Positions 49,273 to 61,065 of a stretch of 64,000 nt of DNA are shown here, piece after piece. Position 1 is the first letter of the stretch, and every line of letters begins with the position of its first letter. The translations under genes and the position numbers were made by a program. This DNA is from Eucommia ulmoides (Eukaryota > Streptophyta > Magnoliopsida > Garryales > Eucommiaceae). The notes below the pieces were generated by a model, which saw only the letters and a list, made by a program, of their open reading frames with translations, did not search any database and was not told the DNA's origin. The DNA is taken from positions 12,740,240-12,804,239 of the forward strand of contig CM028338.1 of assembly GCA_016647705.1 (NCBI GenBank), in the 5' to 3' direction.

Positions 49273-49712
49273 ACGGGCATTTTTACCAATCACCTCAAAT
49301 AACTCACAATGCGACATGTGTTAGGGTGTTGTTTATGGTGGCATCCTTTGACCATCGACTATTGACTGACCAAAAGGATGAGCCAACCATTTATCGCCGT
49401 TCACCATTCATTGACTACTCCTTGGACATCCTTTGGAATCCCTACTTGGGCCAGTCACCAACCAGAGACCACCGGGCAGGCTCCTTTGACCACCAGAAAG
49501 GCTTCTGCATCCCCATGGGATGGGCTTTGTCTTTTGTTCACTTGGGCTGGCCCATGGGCTTCTTTTGATAGGCCGAAATGCAAGATCCAATGATTAAATC
49601 GTGCCATGCGCTTTCTAATTGGTCGCACGCCGAATTATGTTAATGATTTGGGCTTAGAGCCCTAATTTTATGGGACAAATTTGACAACTGTCATCTAAAT
49701 TACGGGTAATAA
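49273..49712. other. GC-richer unassigned segment
   Basis: About 440 bp with clearly higher GC than its surroundings and three overlapping frames of 60-80 aa on both strands, none recognisable. Possibly a fragment of a gene or element. I cannot assign it. Confidence 0.35.
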
Positions 49713-49723
49713 ATGTACCAGGC

Positions 49724-51025
49724 TTTTGTCTTCAGGTGTTTGTTGTTGTTTTAGTGAAGTCTCTTATAGTTTTTGCTTTTAGGAAGCCTCTTTAGTATCT
49801 GGTGGAGTCCACCTCGGTTTCAAAATTGTGATAGTCGTTGGTAAGCTAAGGTATGTTTTCTTTCCTTTGGCAAGAGTTTACCTTTTTGGGTTTTTTTCGG
49901 GCTTCTTAGGGAGTGTCTCTTTAGGCTGGTTTTTGGGTTAATGGGTACAAGCTTTTTTATTTTCTGGTGAGGGAGGAGTGCAATTTCTTCTATGAGCTCT
50001 CAGATTAATGAGGGACGTAATCAAAGTCTGACCTCCTACTTCCCCACTGGAAGTTGGCATAGCGAGGCAAGGGTTATTGGCTGGAGTTTCAAAGGAGTAA
50101 GTTTGGCTATATGGGCTGGTGTCAGTTAGTTAGGATTGCTACTGGTTGGATTGATCATTTCTTTCCATTGGTGGAGTCGGTTTCAATTAATAGATTTTGT
50201 GCTCGTGGGTTATTCTACTACCGGGAAATTATGTTGGCTCGTTTATGTTTTGGGTAGCTGGGGTTGATTTGTCTGCTGCATCTCTGGTGTTTTTTTTTGG
50301 TTGCGGATGTTGTAGTAGAGAGGGTAAGGTTTGGCTCTTTCAAGTTGTAGCGTTGTCAACAAGGGTTGTTATTTTTGAGAGTAGATTTGTCAAGTTGTTG
50401 TATTGTCAAGCTGTTGTGCTATGTTAGTTTAAATGCATATGGGTTTGTCTGCTAATATTTTAACTACATGGTCTTCATTAAGAATTGATTCCTTTGGTCC
50501 AAAAAGTTCATCCATTCACTGTTGCTGGAGGTGTTTAGTCTTTAAATTGCTCCAGGTTGATCTTTAAATTGCAGTTTTAAGTTGGTGTTACAGAGTATTG
50601 TTGCGTTTGGTGACAGATTCTATGTGTTTGGCCATTTGCTGCTAGTTGGGTGGATAAGCTTTAGTTTTCTCCTTTATTCCAAAATTTTCAATTGAGATTG
50701 CCTTGGTTTTGCAGTTGAAATTTCTACTTAAATTGGTTTTGCAGTTGAAAATTCTGATGGTTTTTCCAGTTGAAAATTTGCAGCCTTGGTTTTCTGCTGG
50801 CTCCACCTAAAATTTCTGCTTTTATAGCGGAACAAGGGTGTTTTGGCAATTTTGCAGTTGGTTGCGATCGTTGTAGAACTCTGCATATTTGTTCTTTCGG
50901 GTTATTTTGTGTCTTGAGAAGTTTTTTGTGCCTTCCATGTAGCGGAGATACTTGTAAAATCTCTAAATCTAGGTTCTGTATGATTGCCTTGTTGAGATTT
51001 TGAGGGGATCTTTACTAGATTGGCT

Positions 51026-51071
<46 letters not shown>

Positions 51072-51178
51072 CGTTGTGTTTGGGATTCAAGCAAATTCTT
51101 GTAACCTTCTATTTCTGGTTTTCTCGGTTGTACCTTTCTATCAATGATAGCTATGTTTATCAAAAAAAAAAAAAAAAA
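49724..51178 (+). mobile_element. Retroposon ending in poly(A), LINE-like
   Basis: The 3' end reads CTATCAATGATAGCTATG, then TTTATC and 18 A (51162-51179), as in many plant L1-type 3' ends. ATGTACCAGGC (49713-49723) and ATGCACCAAGC (51179-51189) flank it, 9 of 11 bases alike, consistent with a target duplication of L1 machinery. The body is T-rich with repeated GGTTTTGCAGTTGAAA words (50700-50790) and a 40-base T tract. I see no RT or endonuclease motifs, so it is 5'-truncated, non-autonomous or a processed transcript copy. Confidence 0.5.
51029..51068. repeat. T40 homopolymer
   Basis: Uninterrupted run of 40 T, inside the retroposon and about 95 bp before its A18 tail. Confidence 0.95.
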
Positions 51179-51189
51179 ATGCACCAAGC

Positions 51190-52406
51190 AACGTGAGAAG
51201 TTCTATCTTAAGACTATTGAACTCTTTTTATCTAAGCTCTCATCCTTATGTTGAAGGGATTTTTTCGTGCGCATCCCAATAGGTCGTTGTATAGGTATTA
51301 GATTAGATGGCAAAACTTTTTTCTGAAGGCCGCTCATAGGGCAAAGTGCGTTGTATGGAAGGAAGCCAACTCAATCAGACTGCTACATAGAACCTAACCG
51401 GACCATGGGGTGTTGTATATTTTCCAACACCAACAATATATATATATATAGACACATATCTCCCATTTCAATGTTTGTTTAGTGTTGAGAAAAAATCAAG
51501 AATGGAATGCATATTTACAATAAAGTCTCAATTTGAAAAACATACGATCTTTTTTAAATAAAGAATATTCGAACTTAAAACAAATAAAGTTGTAAATAAG
51601 AAGAGAGGGCCAGCAAAGGGTACGCGGTGGTGTTACTGGTAGGGTTAGGGGTTGGTGGTACTGACAGGGGGTTGGGGGTTAGTTAGAAGATGATAGAGAG
51701 AAGGGAGGGAATCTGGCTCCAATTGCTGGAGCCAAATTCTTGCCTGAGAAGATAATATAGGGAGGAAGGAGGGGTGAGAGAAGTGAAAATACAAAAGAAA
51801 TAAAAGTTAATGGATAGATTTGTTTGAAATTTATAGGGTAAAATAGTATTTTAATTAATTTTTCAAAGGATAAAATAGTACTTTATTTAAATTTAATTAA
51901 ATTTCATTCATATTCCAATGTTTGGTTAGTGTTTAGTCATATTCTTACTGAATAAAGTAGTGCAGGGAAGTGTAAAAACAAAATTAAAAGTAAAAATAAA
52001 GTGATAATTTGTTAAAAATTCAAATGGTAAAATAATATTTTAATTAAATTTTCAAAGGGTAAAACATTGATTTACTTAAATATTATTTTCATTCCAATGT
52101 TTGGTTAGTATTTGGTTATTGATTTGTCGTGGTTTTGATCGATGAAGGAATAAAAGTACTCTCGTATAATTAGAATTAATTATATCAAGTTTATTTTGAT
52201 ATTGGTTGATTCCATATTTTGTGGGATTAGAAAATCCTTAACAATCAAATAAAATTCATGTACCAAACATAATAATAGAATAATCATTTTCATAATTATT
52301 CTAATTTTTTGCGGAATCCCATGTACCAAATATGCCATAACATGCTAATTAATACAATTAACAATTTTTTATTATTAATTTTAAGGACAAAAACTGACAG
52401 AATAAC
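51190..52406. other. AT-rich spacer with a duplicated segment and a G-rich run
   Basis: No gene. About 51829-51945 and 52015-52120 are diverged direct repeats (GGTAAAATA at 51837 and 52026; ATTCCAATGTTTGGTTAG at 51912 and 52091). A G-rich stretch at 51640-51678 holds four runs of 3-5 G. The ATTCCAATGTTTGGTTAG wording is reminiscent of MITE ends, but no inverted partner was found. Confidence 0.45.
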
Positions 52407-52409
52407 TTA

Positions 52410-53601
52410 GGTGGTATTTGGTTAGTGTTCCCACTTTTCTCAACCCATCTAAGATGGGTTGGATTGAGTTGAGTTGAGTTGAGAATTATGTTTCCTTCTG
52501 AGAACATAATTGCGTTTGGTAACGACAAAATTTATTTTGTGTTGGGAACAAAATCGCGTTTGATAACGTATAATTCTGGAATTGTTTCCTTAACAATTGT
52601 TTTTTATTTATTTATTTCGATAATTATTTATTTCAACAATTCTGGATGTAGTCTTATTCAATTAATATTCAAAAATGGTTTGAACATGGAGATGGAGAAG
52701 GAAGAAGGTTTGAAAAATAGATTAAAAAATGGTTTCAACATGGTTTCAAAATGGAGATAAAAAATGGTTTAAAAAATAACAACGAATCCATAATTTCAGA
52801 ATCGAAAACAGCAAAAGAATCAAAAATCGATTTCGTTAACAAAATGAAATCGATTACATGAACCCTAAACCCAAATCGATTTTGCGATTTCCTGGACCGC
52901 GAACCCTAAATCAATTTCATTTACTAAACAAAATGGATTTCACGAATCTTAAAACTAAATCGATTTCCCGATTTCGTGAACCATAAACCCTAAATCGATT
53001 TCCGAAATCGATTTTGTTAACGAAACGAAATCGATTTCGCGAACCCTAAAACATTCTTGATTTCGTCGACGAAATCAATTCAGCAAAGAGAGAGAGAGAT
53101 TACAGATGACGACCGCTACGGCTAGACGATGACAACGAACACGATAGATGCGAGAAGACGAAGATGATGATGGCAAATGAAGACGAAGACGGAGACGACG
53201 ATGGTAGCCGAAGACGAAGACGATGATCGATGAGAGAAATCAAGAAGACACAGATCGAGAGATCAATGAAAAACGATCAAAGAGCGAGCAAGCTGAAGTT
53301 TTTGAAGGAAAAAAGAAAAACAAAAATGTGCAAATAAAATGAGGTTGCCAAAGGTTGAACAAGAGACTCACTAAAAATTTAAAAAATTCCCAGCGTGTCT
53401 TAAAGTTGGGTTGAGTGTTTTGGGTAGAAAAAAAAAAAAACACAAGTTTTTTTGGTTTCTTATTTCTTTAAGATTTTGAGAATCAATTCTCATTTTTTGG
53501 ATTGAGTTAGGTTGAATTTTGTGTTGCTAAACGCGTTCCTGAAAATCAATCCTAATTTTTTTGGGTTTGGATTGGATAGGAAACACTAACCATTAGGGGC
53601 C
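52410..53601. mobile_element. PIF/Harbinger-like non-autonomous DNA element
   Basis: 1192 bp with TTA on both sides (52407-52409 and 53602-53604), the target preferred by Harbinger/Tourist. The ends GGTGGTATTTGGTTAGTGTT and, inverted, GGCCCCTAATGGTTAGTGTT share the inner 11 bases. Subterminal parts also echo each other (GGATTGAGTT, GCGTTTGATAAC against GCTAAACGCG). The core (52790-53070) repeats ATCGATTT and GAACCCTAAA words, followed by a GAC/GAA-rich stretch (53100-53240). No transposase frame. Confidence 0.55.
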
Positions 53602-53604
53602 TTA

Positions 53605-54497
53605 GCTTTCACATTTTAAAAAATGTGGAAACAGTTGATTGAAATAAATGATAAAGTATAGGGACTTACAATATAATAAATCATTTTTTCCGGATGAGTG
53701 CAGTCAGCAGACCTGCTGTGTCTATCTTTCTCCTCATTTAAGTTTTTAAATTATTATTTGATTTTAATAAGTTTACAAATGTGATCTTTGGGTTGAAATG
53801 AACGGCTGCGAAAAAGTGATGCGAATAGGGACAAGATTATTTCTTCTTTTAATTGGTTGTTTTTTCTCTCTCTTGAAACGTCCCTCTCATTGCTACTAAC
53901 CTAAACAACATGTACGGTTCCGTGACACCATTTGTTTGACTTGACTTTTTCATGAGAGGGAGAGCGTAAAATATAATTTGATGCTAATTATATTTTAAGC
54001 GAATATAATTTTGCTTAAAATGACAAATTACTTCTATTATTTACTAAATAAGTAAATAGTAAATATTACTCGATCTCAAATTATTCAGTTATTCTATAAG
54101 TTAAAAATTATTGAAAAAAGTTATGATAATTATAATTTTATCTTTAATAATTTAAAAAGAATTAAATAATTACAAAATAAACGATAAGGGTAAAAGTCAA
54201 AGTAAAATCATACATCAACGCATAGTGAATCAACATTGGAATGAGCCTAAATTGAATTAACCCACAACGTTTAAAGTGTGATGAATAAGTAATTAATAAT
54301 TCGAGCTGAGAAACTATGGTCCATAATGGTATAATATTTGAATTGGTCATTGATTAATTCTCCCCAAATTAAGGAGAATTAGTTATGAATTATATATATA
54401 TATATATATATATATGCTAGTAACAATTTTGATATATCTTTCAATTCCTAATTAACTTATTCTCAAGTCGGAAGTTATTTAACCAATACCCCACTGG
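53605..54497. other. AT-rich sequence, nothing recognised
   Basis: About 0.9 kb, no credible gene. Contains a (TA)n run at 54389-54415. Borders the insertion site of B4. Confidence 0.5.
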
Positions 54498-55644
54498 TAT
54501 TCTGATAGGTGTAAATTACCCCTATATTTCCAACTCGAATTTGTTAGTTTTCGAGTACGTTTATAGTTATATTTATATGTTTTAATATGTTTTTTTTTTT
54601 TTTTTTGTATTAAAACAGGTGCGTGGGGTAAAAAAGTATGAAATTGGAGCATAAACGATCAATTCGTATCGAGAACGGTCGGAGAACGGTGGAAAAATGA
54701 GCAAGGCGGCAAGATTCTACAAACAAACCCACCGCCGTAGCGGTGAAGATGTTGAGAAAGACCATAGGCCACTGACGGACCACCGTCGCGGCGGTGAAGA
54801 AGCAGAGAATAAAAATAGGCTACTGACTATCCAGCGCCGCGGCGGTAAAATCCAGCGTCGCGGCGGTGAACCAACAAAAAATTTTCCCAATCTATCGCCT
54901 AGGCGACCCTTAACCGACATACTCCACCGTCGTGGCGATGGCCTCTGCATAGTGTTAGATATTTATTTAGATATTTTGTGTTACACCCCACCCCAAACAC
55001 CCGTCACCATGGGGCCGACGTGACATCGACACGACATCACCTAAGCGACAAACCAAACTAGAAAGCGACAATATGCATTCATAATTATACAACCACAAAA
55101 TCAGGTCATAAACATCTTCTCTAACTGGGGACACACCCGTCCCTGAATTATAATAACAACAAAAGATAAAATAACAATGAACCTCTCCTAGGTTCGCCTC
55201 AGGCAGCACCTCCCAAAATACTCTCTCGCTATACTACCGCCGGATTCTACCCAGTGCTAATAGGGGACCGACTCCTAGCTATTTCACCTGCGAGTGTACT
55301 GCCTTCTTAATAAAAATATTTTTAAATAATAATACATTCTAAATAATACAACATTTAAATATGGATCAAGCATAAGTATATAGACATCACATAGCTTATA
55401 AAAGTCTTCATAATATATGCAGTGAAAATAAAGCAATATATATAAGTTCCATTTCAAAACCATCCAGTATAAATATCATACCAATTACCATAATAAATAA
55501 TAAATCACCCAATATAAGTAAAACACCACATCTCAAACCACCACTCCACTACAACACACACTGACTAGCTATAATGATCGTTTTAACCTCACGATCGGGA
55601 GTTGCAACGGTATCGTAACAACCGTAAGAATGCCTTCCTACAAA

Positions 55645-55910
55645 ATATCCACACCCCTTTTGGGGAGAAATATAATTCACACCCCTTACAGGGAGAACTA
55701 TCCATATCCCATGGGAAAAATCCACACCCCTTACGGGGAGAAATATAATTCGCACCCCTTTCGAGGAGAAACCACACCCTTTTAGGGGAGAACAACTATG
55801 GCATCGTCAAAATCATCAGTATAGTTTAAAATCCACATCCCTTATGGGAAGAAATACATTTTCACACCACATCGTCAAAAATCCACACCCCTTATGGGGA
55901 GAATATAAAC
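55645..55910. repeat. Short tandem units CACCCCTTACGGGGAGAAAT in Tekay-like LTR
   Basis: Seven or so units, spaced about 29-30 bp at first and then less regularly. Each has CCCCTT followed by GGGGAG, so each can form a small hairpin. Confidence 0.85.
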
Positions 55911-56639
55911 CACCCATATCCAACGAAAATTATTTTTAATCCTTCTCTTTAGAAACCAACACAATTCCCCGGAAATTCATTTTACCAACTCATCCCAAAA
56001 ACCTGCTTGATCCATATCATTTATGAAATCGTACAGTGTAAGTAAACACATATGTCATCATCATCATCATATATATATATATATAAAATAGTTTGGCAAG
56101 AAGACAGTATACTCACCTCGATATCTGTTTTGCAAAACTGACACTAACCACACTCTATCTGGATGCCGGTGCTTGCGAACCTAATAATGACAGAGCCTAT
56201 ATTAATATTTTATGTAAAATCACCTAATCATGTAATGCAGGCCCTAAGTTCCGCATTCTTTCATTCCCCATATTTTATTTATGAAAATTATTATTATTCT
56301 GATAATTTCATTCAATTAATTATTGCATAAAAATCTTGTAATATGAACGATCCCAAATATATTATTCCGGTTACTAAAATAAATTTAACGAAAAACGATA
56401 TCCATTCCGAAATCGTTCATGGGCCGCGAGATGGATTTGAATTTTTGTTGGGGTTATTTGTGCAATTTTTATTTTTTTTTTCTTTTTTTCCACTTCTTCT
56501 TCTTCCCGTTCTTGCTTCTATTTGCATTTTCCATTCAGCCCACCGCAGCCACCACTGGCCGACCAGCCACCCTGCTGGCGAGGAACACCCAAACGCTGAC
56601 ATCGACAGCCGACCCAAACACGAAGTCATGCTCACACTG

Positions 56640-56787
56640 CCTATACACACACCCACACAGTAGCGACACATATACACACCCCCTGCTCTCTCTCTCTCTA
56701 ACTTTCTGGTGACAACTCCGGCGATCTATACACACACACAGCCGAACGACAATATCACCGGACCAAATACACACTCTTACGTACAGG

Positions 56788-56824
<37 letters not shown>

Positions 56825-57260
56825 TGCATAGACCCACACACGGCCAACGAAAAACACACCCACTTCTCTCTCTCTCTCTGTCTCTATACTCTCACTCAGG
56901 CGACAACTCCCCACCACCATGCACACACAACACACACTGATCACACACATACACACCACCGTTCATGTACCCACAACTAAACACATACATATCCACATTC
57001 TACAGTTTTAAACCGAAACAGAGAACGCACACACGCATGTACTGCCGTAGCGGTGGCACACACTGTTGGCCGTACCGTGGCAATGATCACACATGCATGC
57101 AGTCGAAGCAACACACACATACACACGCTGCATGAAACAAGAATCAAAAACACATACACTCCGTCGAACGCCACCGTCGGACGAAATCGAAACCCACCGG
57201 CGATCCCACCGCTGATCACATTCAAATGCATGCACACACCCACTAGAATGATCAAATAAA
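56640..57260. repeat. CA-rich microsatellite region with CT runs
   Basis: Many (CA)n runs, the longest at about 56789-56820, with CTCTCTCTCT runs near 56690 and 56866. Two partly similar blocks (TCTCTCTCT...GACAACTCC) suggest a local duplication. Frames of 60-106 aa on both strands over this stretch are low-complexity by-products. Confidence 0.9.
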
Positions 57261-57705
57261 TACATATAAATACTCATCAGATCGAAGATCGTCGACGACT
57301 GGACAACGATCGTTGACAAACTGGACAACCGAACCTAACGTCCGCTCTCCGGCGATGCTAAGAACGCACCCGTCACGCCGTCGACGAACCACCCCACCGG
57401 CCGAACCACCTTCGCTCTCCCTTGGAATTGACGATGATATCCACACGATCACGCATACGAGTAACAACCATGACCACCCTGCCAGAGAAACGCCGATTCA
57501 AGGAAGTTCGATGACCCCTCCCTTGCTCCGGTCCTCTCTTTCCCTCTAGAATTTATCAAATTTCAGATTTGATGGAGATTTTTTAATCAATACACATGCA
57601 TGAGTGAGTATATATATTGCATGAAATAAGTAGTAGAAATTGGTCCTAGCTTTCCACGTTGCCTCTCCCGTTCTCTCCCTTCCAGTGGTCTCACACGCAC
57701 GAACG

Positions 57706-57715
57706 TATGTGTGTG

Positions 57716-57750
<35 letters not shown>

Positions 57751-57752
57751 AT
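57706..57752. repeat. (TG)n(TA)n(TG)n microsatellite
   Basis: Compound TG/TA repeat near the 3' end of the Tekay-like LTR. Confidence 0.95.
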
Positions 57753-59239
57753 GTTTAAATTTTTTTTTTTTTGTTAAATTACTCTTTTCCCCCTCTAATT
57801 TCTTAAAGTCTTCTTTTTGAGTTTAATTCCACATTTATGAATTTCTAAAATTGTAATTTGATCCCTAACATTTTCAATTTTAGATTTTAATTGGCAATTC
57901 GCATCACAAGTTGAGAATAATGTTTTTAAATTTGCAAGTTGACCCCCAAATTTTTGATTTGAGTTTTAATCAATAAACTTTTTACCTTGAAATTTCCCAA
58001 TACTCTAAAATACAACTATTTATGATATACGTTCTACGATTTAAGTCTTACATTTTGTCTATTTATACTCATTTCCTCCTTCATCCTTTGCTATCCTCCG
58101 GCCATTAGGGCCTTCCTAGGGTTAGATAGAATAAGAGAGAGAATTTTGGAAAGTGCTCATTCAATCCCGAGGAAGAAGATGAATGAGGAGCAATAGGATT
58201 ACGGTTTTAGCGCTAAATCTTCGGATATCGGCTAAGTTTTTCCGCTTCTCTCTTTATTTTCTTTATTTTTGTAGTTTGTTGAGAATGTTTAGCTCAATTT
58301 TTGTTGTTTATACGGTTAGGTCCATGAGCTAAACATAGACTGTATATGGGGATTATCATTTTATTTATGAAAATGTAGTTTTGGTTAAATTTATGTTTCG
58401 TTCTTCGTTATTCTTCGTATGTTGATTGTGTGTGCCTTATTGTTTGTTTATTGTGATTAGATTTACATATCGAGAATACGAGATTTAACTCTCGGAAGAG
58501 GTAACCCCGAATTCGGACTAGAATAAATAAACGCCACAATCCTATAACCCGGTCGGGGTTTTGATTGTGGACAATCGATGATGTTGGGTCAAGACTCACG
58601 TGACCTAGAGTCGTTAAGACATTGATGGGGACTTCGGAATTGACGCGAAGTCACGTATTCCCTCGTTTTACACTCCGGAGAGGTGACGGGAGAGTTTTAG
58701 AACTAAGATTGTTGATAGGGTAAACACAACGCAACGATCCAATAACCCGGGAGGGAGTTGGATTGTGTGAAATCAATGACGTTAGGGAGAGACTCACGCG
58801 GCCTAGAGTCGTTAAGACGATGAGGGGGACTTCGGCGTTGATTCGAAGTTGCGTAATTCCTCACCTTACACTTGGAAGAGGTGGCAAGGAAGTTTACGAA
58901 TCGAGATTGTCGGATACGCCGAACACCATTAATGTTAACTAAAAAGAAACCAAACGCATTTTAGTAAATAACGTTAATCCCTAAGCAATATACTCCCCTA
59001 AACAATCTCAAATTAGTATTTATAGTATAGTTAACTTAATTAATATTTTTACTTAACATTAGTATTAAATTAAATTCCATTTTTGTTGCCCATATAAAAT
59101 TAGGTTATGACAATTGCGATACTCGATAGTAATCTCAACCAATTCCTGTGGATACGATACCCGACTAAAAGGTCTATTATATTAAAACTTGATCCGTATG
59201 CTTGCGGTGAAAGTGACAACGCTTATTTAGTAGCCACCA

Positions 59240-61065
59240 AGTTTTTGGCACCGTTGCCGGGGATTGGTTGTTGTCAGATTTAGTTTCTGGCAACGTCCAC
59301 CAAGTTTTTGGCACCGTTGCTGGGGATTGGAATGAGTGTTACTAATGATATTGAGAGTAAATAACTTGATTTTAATCTAGGCATTTCTTTTGTATATAAT
59401 TTTTCTTTTTAGTTTTGTTTTTGTTTTCCTACAGGATGCTTGAAGATGTTAGATCGATAGGTACTCCTGCGTTTCATTTATTGAAATATCTTTCCAGTCT
59501 TGAGGGCATGTGTTGGGCCGAGGACATTAAACCAAGCGCTTCTTAGGAGGCAACTCAGGGTCACAAATAAGTTAGATACATTTCCATCGATTTGAGTCGG
59601 AGGCGAGATACTTTCGCCTCCCAGGTACGTTTTCTAAACCCCCGTCTTTAATATCATGCTATATACTGTCATTGGGATCACTAATGGCTCGTTTTGGACA
59701 TCACCTATTTTAAGTTGGTGGTGATGTGTTAGTATGTTTAGTACGTGTTTATGTTTTTAGTTACGTTTTACTATTTTTATCATATGCATGCTTGTTTAGG
59801 ATTAGATTGTTTAGTTTAGTTTGTGTTTTGTGCTGAGTTTTGAAGTCATCTGGGCCTTTACTCGATGATGACTCTGTCCCCTGATTGTTTTGAGGTCGAG
59901 CGTAACGCTCATTCATGTGTGTTTTGTGTGCTTAACGTATCGTTTAGTAAAAGTTATTGTAGATCCTAAATGCACGAACATGTAAACTCAATATAACACT
60001 ATCTAATTAATTTGAAATCGATTATCCTTCACTCAATTTCGTGACAATAGGGATTCTAGAACTTGATTTGGGGGAAATTTGAGGCGAAATCCTAGGCGAG
60101 GTAGTTCGGAAGACATGATTTAGGCTTTCATTTTCTCGCTTGAGCCTTTTTAAGCTTACCATGATATATTATTATCCCTTGTTACCCTGCCGAAGCCTAA
60201 AAGCCGATTCAATCTCTAAACACTTAACAAATACCATAGCCGATTGATATTTTTGTAAACCTATATCGCTAAACTGAAAGCACAAATTTGAGATAATCAA
60301 GTTAGTAGTTGCAAATGCTACTTGAAGTGAGCGGTTGGGTTTAGGGAAAATTTTATATTGGTTCAGTATTCAAGTATTCACTTGTCGTTTTTGTTCGTTT
60401 TTCACACATCCCTTAAATATTACAAATTAAATGAGTTTGGGGGTGTGTTGTGTAGTTGAAAAAAAAATGTTTCTTTTTGATATGACAAGTGAGTACTACG
60501 TTCTTTTTGTTTAGGGTTGTTTCTATTTAAACTATAGGGTTTCGAGTGTGAGAGTGCCAAACGATGTGCCTCGGGTAACTTTAAGTTAACGACGTTAACC
60601 CGTTTTCTAATTCCAAAGTACCCTTGGCCATTATTCCAAAACCGAACCAAGCCCTATTGATCTTTATGAACCTCCGAGCCTATATTAGTGGAGAATAGAT
60701 CCTGGGTCAGGCGTATGGATTCCCTATACGTTAAAGGTTATAGTCATGAACTATATTTAGGGATAATCTAATCTAATCAATGGATAGTAATATATTTGAG
60801 TTTAATCACATACACGTAAACAAGATCTAGAATGTCGCTTACTATTTTTGAACGTTGAAATTCTAGAACATCAAATGGTGTGATTTATGCTTTGAACTTG
60901 ATAGGATTGGGGGCCGATGAGGGAAAATCTTTCAGCCGGTAGATGATAATCAAACCTTACATATTTTTGTTTTTAGTGTTTAATTTCGTAACTAGTTCTT
61001 ATATTTTCTTGTATTGTGTGGGTGTTTTGCTCGAGGACTAGCAAAATTTTGAGTTTGGGGGTATT
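59240..61065 (+). other. Internal region of B4, non-coding
   Basis: Two primer-site copies (TGGCACCGTTGCCGGGGA at 59246-59263 and a copy at 59309-59326, 63 bp apart). A polypyrimidine tract ending CAG|GATGCTTG (59401-59434) resembles a 3' splice site. A decayed hairpin lies at 59542-59559 (intact in B1 and B5). The rest, to the polypurine tract, has no frame longer than 76 aa and no recognisable domain. Confidence 0.85.

Larger units (their letters stand above)
54979..58052 (+). mobile_element. Gypsy Tekay/Del-like solo LTR, perfect TSD
   Basis: 3074 bp, TGTTACACCCCACCCC to AAGTCTTACA, flanked by TTTTG (54974-54978 and 58053-58057). The 3' LTR of B4 shows the uninterrupted sequence (TACTTTGTCTATTTATA), confirming both ends. 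TGTTACACC starts and long LTRs are usual in Tekay/Del chromoviruses; the lineage is inferred from this alone. Inside are a short-period repeat array (55645-55910) and a GC-richer CA/CT-rich section (56460-57550). Confidence 0.85.
54503..59239 (+). repeat. 5' LTR of B4, split by a Tekay-like solo LTR
   Basis: Pieces 54503-54978 and 58058-59239. The palindrome array (54730-54945) lies in the first piece and the CTATTTATA box directly after the second junction. G-box units follow: CACGTG at 58597 and CACGCG at 58795, 198 bp apart. Confidence 0.95.

Noticed and set aside
49326-49593. Overlapping frames on both strands in a GC-richer segment
   Set aside because: Three frames overlap, none has a recognisable domain, and the segment is only about 440 bp.
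50969-51187. Poly-Lys/Phe frame
   Set aside because: Translation of the T40 and A18 tracts.
56343-57549. Many Cys/Val-rich and His/Thr-rich frames of 60-106 aa
   Set aside because: Translations of CA and CT repeats in the Tekay-like LTR, in all frames and both strands.
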